A stretch of DNA of 38,453 nt from Methylacidiphilales bacterium (GTDB taxonomy: Bacteria > Verrucomicrobiota > Verrucomicrobiia > Methylacidiphilales > UBA1321). Where the stretch lies: contig JAMFSY010000045.1 of assembly GCA_026225555.1 (NCBI GenBank), positions 1-38,453 of the forward strand, read 5' to 3'. The position numbers and the translations under genes were made by a program. This document shows positions 25,475 to 32,569 of this stretch, in pieces. Within the stretch, counting starts at the first letter, position 1; each line of letters begins with the position of its first letter. The notes beneath the pieces are model-generated. The model searched no databases, was not told where the DNA came from, and was given only the letters and a program-made list of their open reading frames with translations.

Positions 25475-26404
25475 ATGAAAAGAAGCAATCCATTCGCAGT
25501 CCTGATCTTTTTCGTCATTCTTGGCGTGGGCGGATTTGTCGCTCTGGTCACCTCTACCGTTTCGGACGTGGCCAGCACCGGAATCGGCATCATCACCTTC
25601 TTCGTCGCCGTCCTGGTTGCCTCCGCCATCAAGGTCGCCGATCAGTGGGACAGGGCCGTTATTCTACGATTGGGCCGCTTTCACGATCTGAAGGGGCCGG
25701 GACTTTTCATCATCATCCCGGTCGTCGATATCATTCCTTATTGGATCGATACCCGCGTTATCCCCACATCCTTCAAAGCGGAAAAAACCCTGACCAAGGA
25801 TACGGTGCCGGTGGACGTGGATGCCGTACTCTTCTGGCAGGTGGTTGATCCCAAGAAAGCGGCGCTCGATGTCGCCGACTACCGGAGCGCCATCAGTTGG
25901 GCCTCCCAAACCGCGCTGCGCGATGTCATCGGTAAGACGATGCTCTCGGACATGCTGGAAGGCCGGGATAAGATTAGCAACGAACTGCAGAAGATCATCG
26001 ATGCCCGCACCGAACCGTGGGGGATCAAGGTCATCTCCGTCGAGGTCAAGGATGTGCTGATTCCCCCTGCCCTGGAAGACGCCATGTCCATGCAGGCCCA
26101 GGCCGAACGGGAGCGTCAGGCGCGCGTTATTCTCGGCGATTCCGAACGCCAGGTGGCGGAAAAATTCGGCGAAGCGGCCAAGACCTACATCGACAATCCG
26201 GTCGCGCTTCATCTGCGGGCCATGAATATGCTCTACGAAGGCCTGAAGAATAACTCGACCATCGTTCTGGTACCCAGCTCAGCCTTGGAAACCATGCAGC
26301 TGGGCGCCCTCGCCGGTGTCACCGCGCTCACCACGGGACTGCAACAGCAAGGGGCGCTGACCAAGAAGACCGATGCGCCTCCTCCGCCTAATCTGATTCC
26401 GTGA
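25475..26404 (+). CDS. SPFH/Band 7 (stomatin/slipin-like) membrane protein
   Basis: The 309-aa protein starts with two hydrophobic segments (about residues 6-26 and 32-52). A Band 7/PHB domain follows with WDRAVILRLGRFHDLKGPGLF, VIPTSFKAEKTLTKDTVPVD and the RTEPWGIKVISVEVKDVLIP motif typical of slipins. The C-terminal part is helical with AMSMQAQAERERQARVILGD, the usual oligomerisation region. The known family organises membrane microdomains, often with an NfeD partner; none is visible here. The ATG at 25475 was preferred over an upstream TTG at 25442. Confidence 0.9.
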   Translation: MKRSNPFAVLIFFVILGVGGFVALVTSTVSDVASTGIGIITFFVAVLVASAIKVADQWDRAVILRLGRFHDLKGPGLFIIIPVVDIIPYWIDTRVIPTSFKAEKTLTKDTVPVDVDAVLFWQVVDPKKAALDVADYRSAISWASQTALRDVIGKTMLSDMLEGRDKISNELQKIIDARTEPWGIKVISVEVKDVLIPPALEDAMSMQAQAERERQARVILGDSERQVAEKFGEAAKTYIDNPVALHLRAMNMLYEGLKNNSTIVLVPSSALETMQLGALAGVTALTTGLQQQGALTKKTDAPPPPNLIP

Positions 26405-26448
26405 GGATCGTTTCGCCGCCGATTTGAATTTCGGCGACCCGGCTCAAA

Positions 26449-26712
26449 TCACTTCTCTTTTTTGATATCCTCGAAGGCATTCCTCACCTCTTCGAGCCGC
26501 TTGCGGTACTGCTCGGCGTCCCCATAATCGATGAAGAATTGATAGCGGCTATGCATCATCTTCAGGCGCATGGCATGCTTGATCGGACACCAATTTTGCT
26601 CCGTGCGGCCCGCGATTTCCTGGACATAGGAGATCACGCCGTTGGCATATTCGCAGTAAACGCAGTTCAGTTTCTCGATGGAATTGAGATAGCGAAGCCG
26701 GTAACGATCCAT
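26449..26712 (-). CDS. Hypothetical protein, 87 aa, cysteine-containing
   Basis: The product reads MDRYRLRYLNSIEKLNCVYC at the start, then NWCPIKHAMRLKMMHSRYQF and a Lys/Glu-rich helix. Three cysteines (CVYC and the later WCP) could bind a metal. It has no signal or membrane segment. I recognise no functional family. The frame is open 15 codons further upstream to an ATG at 26757, but those codons (reading MCGDKLRV) lie in repeat copy D, so I chose the ATG at 26710-26712. It converges on the stomatin-like gene. Confidence 0.7.
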   Translation of the reverse strand: MDRYRLRYLNSIEKLNCVYCEYANGVISYVQEIAGRTEQNWCPIKHAMRLKMMHSRYQFFIDYGDAEQYRKRLEEVRNAFEDIKKEK

Positions 26713-26725
26713 GACGATGTAGTCT

Positions 26726-26868
26726 CTTCGCCGGACCCTGAGCTTGTCCCCACACACATGTGACAGGATCAGGTCGGATGCCTCTTGCTTTTACCGAGGT
26801 CGAACTGATCCTTCGACAAGCTCAGGATGACCGAATTTTTGAGTGTGAGCCTTTTTCAGCATGCTCCT
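26726..26868. repeat. Inverted-repeat element, copy D (left arm damaged)
   Basis: CCTGAGCTTGTC at 26737-26748 pairs with GACAAGCTCAGG at 26815-26826; the outer bases of the left arm are changed. An insert with CACACACATGTG follows the left arm, as in copy A. The centre and the right flank (CCGAATTTTTGAGTGTGAG) match copies A and C. It lies in the divergent gap upstream of both the 87-aa gene and gntR. Confidence 0.8.
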
Positions 26869-26928
26869 AAAGAAGAGTGGGACAGAGGAAATCAAATCTC
26901 GTGCTTCCAAAAGGCTTGCCAATTTAGT

Positions 26929-26946
26929 GTACTAGTCTAATAGTAC
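26929..26946 (+). promoter_or_regulatory. Palindromic operator at the gntR start, overlapping a possible promoter
   Basis: GTACTA-GTCTAA-TAGTAC is a perfect 6-6-6 inverted repeat ending 4 nt before the gntR ATG. A possible -35 (TTGCCA, 26916-26921) and -10 (TAATAG, 26938-26943) are spaced by 16 bp; the -10 lies inside the palindrome and would place transcription start at or next to the ATG. Binding by the GntR product would block the promoter, i.e. autorepression. The -10 is a poor match, so the promoter is less sure than the palindrome. Confidence 0.6.
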
Positions 26947-26950
26947 TCTC

Positions 26951-27379
26951 ATGTCGCTGGCGATCTCTCTTTCTCCGGCGAGCGATGTTCCGATCTTTCG
27001 CCAGATTATGCAGCAGGTTCATCGTGCGGTCTCGGTGGGCCGGCTATCGGTCGGCGAGCAGCTTCCCGCCGTGCGCGTGCTGGCGGAGGAACTGGTCATC
27101 AATCCCAATACGGTGGCGCGGGCTTATCAGGAATTGATTCGCGAGGGAGTTCTGGAGAGCCGGTCCGGCCGCGGCGTTTTCGTGACCGAGCGGCGACAGA
27201 TTTTCTCCGCCGAAGAACGCACCCGGCGTTTACAACACGCCGCAGAGCAATTCTGTCACGAGGCCATTTTGCTCGGATCGGAGCTCCCTCAAATTCGCAC
27301 CATTCTCGAGGCGAAGTGGAAACAACTTCAGCGTGAAACGCACGTCATCGAAACCCCTGAGGAAAGGAAAAGGAAATGA
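26951..27379 (+). CDS. GntR-family (YtrA-type) transcriptional regulator
   Basis: The 142-aa protein has an N-terminal winged helix-turn-helix (about 12-78) with PIFRQIMQQVHRAVSVGRLS, LPAVRVLAEELVINPNTVAR and SGRGVFVTE. The short helical C-terminal domain is typical of the YtrA subfamily, which usually controls adjacent ABC transporter genes. A palindrome sits directly before the ATG, and no Shine-Dalgarno is visible, so translation may be leaderless. The stop overlaps the ATPase ATG. The effector is unknown; homologues often respond to cell-envelope stress or antibiotics. Confidence 0.9.
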   Translation: MSLAISLSPASDVPIFRQIMQQVHRAVSVGRLSVGEQLPAVRVLAEELVINPNTVARAYQELIREGVLESRSGRGVFVTERRQIFSAEERTRRLQHAAEQFCHEAILLGSELPQIRTILEAKWKQLQRETHVIETPEERKRK

Positions 27380-28299
27380 ATGATCCCAAACCGGTCATCG
27401 AAATCGACCACCTGACCAAGTACTACGGCACTCGCGAGATCGTCCGGGACCTGAGCTTGAACGTCCCCAGTGGTTCCATCTACGGCTTCCTGGGCCGAAA
27501 CGGCATGGGCAAGACGACAACCATCCGCATCCTACTCGGCCTGGAGGACCCGACTCGCGGTCACACGCGTGTTTTCGGCGAGGATTCGCGGGAACTGAGC
27601 CCGCAAACCCGGGGACGCATCGGCTATCTGCCGGAGGGGCACCATGTCTATGGTTGGATGACGGTGAAGGAGTGCGGCCAATTCCAGGCCAGCTATTTCC
27701 CCAATTGGGAACAGGAGATTTTCGAGGCGGTTATCACCCATTTCCGACTGACTCCCAAAATGAAGGCAGGGCACTTGTCGCGCGGGTAGCGGGCGGGCCT
27801 TTGCCTGGCCATGACGCTCGCGCCTCAGCCCGAGTTGCTCGTGCTCGATGACCCGGCGCTCGGCCTCGATCCGGTGGCGCGGCGGAGCCTCCTGCAATCG
27901 ATGCTCTACGTCACGCGCCAGCCCAACCGCACGATTCTCTTCTCCTCCCACCTTCTTTCCGACGTCGAGCGGGTGGCCGACCGCATCCTCGTCCTGGACG
28001 GCGGCGCGCTGCGGGCCGACTGCACGGTGGAGCATTTCCGCGAACGGCTCCGCCACTACGTCCTGAAGTTCCGCGGCACACCGCCCTCCGCGCCGGAAAT
28101 CCCCGGCCTGCTGGAAAGTTTCCGCACTGACCGGGAACTCGCCCTCACCTTTGCGAATCCGGCCGCCGATCTTGAAACGAAACTGGCCGCGCTCCAGCCC
28201 GAGTCGATCGAGCCGGTGGAAATGACTTTGGAAGACGCCTTCATCAGTTACGTCGGAGAGCGAGGCGAGAAAACCTTCTTCATGCGGGAGGCGACATGA
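27376..28299 (+). pseudogene. ABC transporter ATPase interrupted by an in-frame amber codon
   Basis: The frame is continuous from 27376 to 28299 (308 codons) except for TAG at 27787-27789 (codon 138). Before it: Walker A GRNGMGKTT (40-48) and a Q-loop position reading YLPEGH. After it: RAGLCLAMTLAPQPELLVLD, Walker B with DDP instead of DEP, a D-loop and H-loop His192 in FSSHLLSDVE. The stop falls at the last residue of the signature motif, LSRG-stop, where a Gln (CAG) is expected (LSRGQ). One C-to-T change or sequencing error would explain it. Reinitiation at the ATG of 27811 would give only a C-terminal half. Everything else is intact, so the break is recent, an error, or read through. Confidence 0.85.
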
Positions 28300-30401
28300 T
28301 ACGGCTCGCGTGGAAGGAACTGCGCGAAAATTTCAAGTGGGCGCTCCTGGCCATGGTCGTCCTCGGCGCAGCCGAGCTCTATGCCTTGTACCCGCATAGC
28401 CTCCAGGAGGAGAGCTACGGCTTCCAGTTGCAAGGCCTGACCATCACGAAGACATCCTTCCTCACCGTCACGACTTTCGGCTGTGCGGCCACCGGCTTCA
28501 TCCTTGGGCTGATCCAGATTCTGCCGGAATTGCGCCGCGATCGCTGGGCCGCGCTGCTGCACCGGCCTGTCTCGCGCGGCGTGATCCTGCGGGGCAAGGT
28601 GCTGGCGGGACTCATCCTCTACCTGCTTACGACGGTTCCACCGTTTCTCTATGCCACCTGGCTGGCGGCAACGCCGGGGCATTTCCTCGCGCCATTCGTG
28701 CCCGAAATGGTTTTCCCCGCCACGGTCGATATCGCCATGGGCGCGGCCTACTATTTCGCCGCGCTGGCCGTGGCTTTGCAACGTGGCGGCTGGATCGGCC
28801 TGCGGCTCCTGCCCTTTTTGGCGGCTATCCATGCGTCCTATTTTATTCTCGGGGAAAAGCTCTTCTACGTGAGCCTGGAAGCGGCAGTGCTCATGGCCCT
28901 GGCGCTTTTCACGGCGGCCTGGGGCGAGATTTACGACCAGGACCGGTTGCGTGGCCGGCCCTGGCTGGGCAAAGTCGCGTTTTTCGCCGTGGTGCTCTAC
29001 GGTATTTGCGGGCTGGGCGATCTGGGGCAGTCGCTGCTCAATGCGTTTCATCCCTCAGCCTATCCGCCTTTCGAGCGGTGGGAATTGGTCCGGGATGGCA
29101 TCCCGCTGCACCTCACCTATGGCAAAGGCGGGGTGGTTATCGCCGTGCGGGACGTGAACGGGAGTCCAGTCACCGACCGGAAATTGCAGCCCGACCGCGT
29201 GCGCACCCAGATCCAGTACCTGAACTGGTTCAGCGAATATATCGGCGACGCGCACGGCTATCATCGACCGAAGTATCAGGGGTCCTACCGCGAATCGCGG
29301 ACCTACTGCTGGGGCGAAAATCCCCTCTCTTTCCCACGTCCGGAACAATGGTTCATGCTGGCCCAACAAAACTACATGGCCGGTTTTCTGCTCCAGAAGA
29401 AAACTCCCTTCGGCTATCTCGACCGGAACGGATTCGAGCCGGCCTCGGCCACGCCCCAAGGCTTCGACGCGGATGTGGAGTTTTCCACGGCCGGGCGAGA
29501 CAACTTATGCGTCTGGAGCCCCGATTCCGCCTCCTACGCCTTCCTCGGAACGCAGAAAATCGTCCCGTTGACGCTCCCCGCGCCGGGGCCGATCTACGGC
29601 GTAGGCTACGGTTGGGGCGTGACCGCGCATGGCGATACCGAAGTGTGCGGCCTCTCCCTCGGCACCGGCATGGCCGTCTATAACCCTAACGCGACGCTCG
29701 TCACCTTCCTGCCGTACCATCACGACGTTTCGCGCTGGGGCTGGCTCTCGCTCACCGTGAAGGGAACGCTCGACCGCTTCTACCTCCGTTACGATCCGAG
29801 CGGCTTTCTCCCGGACAAGGTTCGCAAGTCGATGCCCTCCTACCTCGACGTGACCGACGCGCAGGGCAACGTCATCCAGAGCTTCACGCTCGATCCCCTT
29901 CCCGATTCTCCACCCCAGCCGCGGACCTGGCAAAAATTCCTCACCCAGCGCATCCAGGGTCCGGCCTTTTATTTTGGCACCATGCTCTACAAGGAAATCG
30001 GAGTCCTCGGCGGATCTTCCCGGCTGCACGGTGATCTCGATAACCAGTTACACAAACATCGCGCCGAGACGACCGAATTCAGCCTCTACATTGCGGGCTT
30101 TGCGCTGCTCCTCGCCGCCGTGGCCTATCTCTGGGCACGGCGCGCCTGCTTCTCTCCCCGGCGCGCTTTGGCTTGGGCGGGATTCGTCTTCGCCTTCAAC
30201 CTGCCGGGGTTGATCGCGTTCCGCCTCGCGGCGGACTGGCCACTTTTCATCGCCTGTCCGAGCTGCGGAAAACCGCGACCAATCGACCGCCCCTCATGCA
30301 CTCATTGCGGCGCCGGCTGGCCGGCCCCGCCCGCGACCGGCGTCGAGATTTTCGAACCGGCATCCCCGGCGGCCCTCGTCCTGGAAGGAGAAGTCTCATG
30401 A
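28296..30401 (+). CDS. ABC-type permease with large extracytoplasmic insert and C-terminal zinc ribbon (copy 1)
   Basis: The 701-aa protein has about six N-terminal membrane segments (residues 12-245), a soluble beta-rich region of about 340 residues (250-590) and two final membrane segments (about 597-650). A C-terminal zinc ribbon follows with CPSC (654-657) and CTHC (668-671). The membrane part resembles ABC-2-type exporters of the YtrC group; the cytoplasmic QILPELRRDRWAALLHRPVSR segment is nearly identical in copy 2. The soluble insert has repeated short strands (for example LCVWSPDSASYAFLG) and may be propeller-like. The ATG overlaps the ATPase stop, with GGGAGG 4 nt upstream. The substrate is unknown. 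Confidence 0.8.
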   Translation: MIRLAWKELRENFKWALLAMVVLGAAELYALYPHSLQEESYGFQLQGLTITKTSFLTVTTFGCAATGFILGLIQILPELRRDRWAALLHRPVSRGVILRGKVLAGLILYLLTTVPPFLYATWLAATPGHFLAPFVPEMVFPATVDIAMGAAYYFAALAVALQRGGWIGLRLLPFLAAIHASYFILGEKLFYVSLEAAVLMALALFTAAWGEIYDQDRLRGRPWLGKVAFFAVVLYGICGLGDLGQSLLNAFHPSAYPPFERWELVRDGIPLHLTYGKGGVVIAVRDVNGSPVTDRKLQPDRVRTQIQYLNWFSEYIGDAHGYHRPKYQGSYRESRTYCWGENPLSFPRPEQWFMLAQQNYMAGFLLQKKTPFGYLDRNGFEPASATPQGFDADVEFSTAGRDNLCVWSPDSASYAFLGTQKIVPLTLPAPGPIYGVGYGWGVTAHGDTEVCGLSLGTGMAVYNPNATLVTFLPYHHDVSRWGWLSLTVKGTLDRFYLRYDPSGFLPDKVRKSMPSYLDVTDAQGNVIQSFTLDPLPDSPPQPRTWQKFLTQRIQGPAFYFGTMLYKEIGVLGGSSRLHGDLDNQLHKHRAETTEFSLYIAGFALLLAAVAYLWARRACFSPRRALAWAGFVFAFNLPGLIAFRLAADWPLFIACPSCGKPRPIDRPSCTHCGAGWPAPPATGVEIFEPASPAALVLEGEVS

Positions 30402-32515
30402 GAACCATGCTCTGGAAGGAACTGCGCGAAAACTCCAAGTGGGCGTTCCTGGCGCTGCTTGCGCTCACGGCGGCGGAACTCTACACGCTTTCCTCGCCGC
30501 GCCAGGCCTACTCCGAAGATTTTCGCGATCTCACGCTCTGCAACTCGGCCTTCCTGCTGGCTACCGCGTTTGGCTGCTCGGCTATCGGCGTCGGGCTCGC
30601 ACTGGTGCAGATCCTGCCGGAGTTGCGCCGCGACCAATGGGCCGCGCTGCTTCACCGGCCGGTCTCGCGCAACACCATCTTTTTTGGCAAGGTTTTCGCC
30701 GGGCTCCTGCTTTATGCGGGCGCGGTGGTGACGCCCTTCTTCATCTCCACGGTCTATGTCGCCATGCCGGGTCAGTTCGCCGCGCCGCTGGTGCCAGGCA
30801 TGCTGATTCCGGGGTTGAGCGACCTTCTCCTCGGCCCGGTCTTCTACTTCGCCACACTGCTGCTCTGCCTGCACCGGGGAAACTGGTGGGGCTGCCGCGC
30901 CGCCATCGGTCTCTCAGTGATCCCAATTTTCGTCGAGCACCTGATCGCGGGCTGGCCGTTCCTGCTGCCGCTCTTGGGTGCGCTGGTTTACCTGAGCGCG
31001 GCGTGGGGCGCGATGCTCAGCAACGGCTCAATCCAGGGACAACCTCGCGCCGCGCGGCTGGCGCTTTCCTTGGTCGTCATGATCGGCGCGGAGACGGCGA
31101 TCCTCCTCGTACTCACCGGACTGGAGTTCCTGCCGAAAAATGCGTCGGCCCCCACCCCGATGCCCTACACCAATTTCGAGGTTGGATCGGATGGCCAAGT
31201 CTACCTCGCCACGCAAAACGGCGATGGCACGAATAAGCTGACGGACGCGCAAGGCAAACTCATTCCCGGTTCGCAGGTCGAGCAACTACGCCAGAACACC
31301 ATCAACATTCTGCCGCTTTCCTGGCAGTTCCACGGCAGCGAACTGCGCGACGTTTATTTCGAGCAATCGCCCCGGACACTGGCTAATTACCTTCTGGAGT
31401 TGGACGAAATTCAGGGCAAGGAAATCTGGTACCTGCTACGAGCGCAGAACTACTTCATCGGTTATGACAAACTCAGCCGACGCGCCATCGGCATCTGCGA
31501 CGCGGACGGATTTAAGCCGCCCGGCGCCCTGCCCCGGCCCTTTCCGCATCCGCTGGAGTCCTCCATCATGATCTTCCGCAGTCCCCGCCTTTTCTGGATG
31601 GGTTCGCAGGTTTACCTCCTCGACTTCCCCGAGCGCAGCGTGGTCGCCTTTCATGCCGGGGACGAACCTATCTACGGTGCCAATCCGTTGGTCCCCAATT
31701 ACCTGACCGACAGGCCGCTTTATATCGCCGCCGCGCTCGCGACGCAGCTGCGCCTCTTCGATCCCAATGGGACACCCTTGCTCTCGCTGCCTTATCCTCA
31801 CGACCCCCGCGTCTGGTCGAGCCTCTCCATCGGCACCAGTGAAACCGGCGACCGGATCTATCTGGAATCCCAAGCCACCGCCTACCCTTGGATTACGGGG
31901 TCGGACCTGAAGACACCGCCCCCCGTCTTTCTCGATGTGTACGATCCGCAGGGCCATCTTCTCGCCGACTACCAGCATCCGCAGAGCGGCTTTACGATTA
32001 CGTCGGAAAGCTGGACCGACCGGCTTTCGCTCTATCTCTCTCCTTTTCTTCCGGCTCTCGCGGGCACGGCCTACTTCAACCTCTTTCCCTCACACGACGT
32101 CGTCGATGGCGAGGAGCTCGGTTACTTCACCCTTCCGAAACCCAGGCTGGCGGGGGTCGCGCCGGGCGACCTGGCGATTCTCTTCGGGCTCGATGCCCTG
32201 CTTGGCGTAGTCGCCTTCGCCTGGGCTCGGCGTCATGGCTTCACCGTCCGGCGCTCAACGGCGTGGGCACTCTTCGTCGCCTGCTTCGGCCCGCTGGGGC
32301 TCATCACATTTCGCTTGATCGCCGATGGGCCCACCCGCGTCCGCTGCCCGATCTGCGGCGTCAAAAGGCCGCTCCCCACCAACGAATGTCCCGGCTGCCA
32401 TCGTGCGTGGCCCGCTCCAGCACTGACCGGCGTCGAGATTTTCGAAGGGGAGAAAGCAGCGGCAATCACCGGACCGGACGATACGGCTTATTCCGGCCAG
32501 GAGACATTTCGATAG
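30398..32515 (+). CDS. ABC-type permease with large extracytoplasmic insert and C-terminal zinc ribbon (copy 2)
   Basis: A 705-aa tandem paralogue of the preceding gene with the same plan: MLWKELRENSKWAFLALLAL start, about six membrane segments, QILPELRRDQWAALLHRPVSR, a long soluble region, two last membrane segments, and a zinc ribbon with CPIC (650-653) and CPGC (664-667). Both end in WPAPxxTGVEIFE. The soluble inserts of the two copies have diverged much more than the membrane parts, suggesting different partners or substrates. The ATG overlaps the stop of copy 1 (ATGA), with GGAAGGAG upstream; a longer frame into copy 1 was rejected. Together they could form a heterodimeric exporter. Confidence 0.8.
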   Translation: MRTMLWKELRENSKWAFLALLALTAAELYTLSSPRQAYSEDFRDLTLCNSAFLLATAFGCSAIGVGLALVQILPELRRDQWAALLHRPVSRNTIFFGKVFAGLLLYAGAVVTPFFISTVYVAMPGQFAAPLVPGMLIPGLSDLLLGPVFYFATLLLCLHRGNWWGCRAAIGLSVIPIFVEHLIAGWPFLLPLLGALVYLSAAWGAMLSNGSIQGQPRAARLALSLVVMIGAETAILLVLTGLEFLPKNASAPTPMPYTNFEVGSDGQVYLATQNGDGTNKLTDAQGKLIPGSQVEQLRQNTINILPLSWQFHGSELRDVYFEQSPRTLANYLLELDEIQGKEIWYLLRAQNYFIGYDKLSRRAIGICDADGFKPPGALPRPFPHPLESSIMIFRSPRLFWMGSQVYLLDFPERSVVAFHAGDEPIYGANPLVPNYLTDRPLYIAAALATQLRLFDPNGTPLLSLPYPHDPRVWSSLSIGTSETGDRIYLESQATAYPWITGSDLKTPPPVFLDVYDPQGHLLADYQHPQSGFTITSESWTDRLSLYLSPFLPALAGTAYFNLFPSHDVVDGEELGYFTLPKPRLAGVAPGDLAILFGLDALLGVVAFAWARRHGFTVRRSTAWALFVACFGPLGLITFRLIADGPTRVRCPICGVKRPLPTNECPGCHRAWPAPALTGVEIFEGEKAAAITGPDDTAYSGQETFR

Positions 32516-32569
32516 CGGAACGTGGCCCCGGGATCATCCGGAACGAACTTAAGCCGTCTCGGCGGCGCC

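Noticed and set aside
25420-25848. Alternative plus-strand frame over the stomatin-like gene
   Set aside because: It overlaps the Band 7 gene in another frame and has no family signature.
26415-26436. Hairpin between the stomatin-like gene and the 87-aa gene as a terminator
   Set aside because: A 6-bp CGCCGA/TCGGCG stem exists but no U-run follows on either strand.
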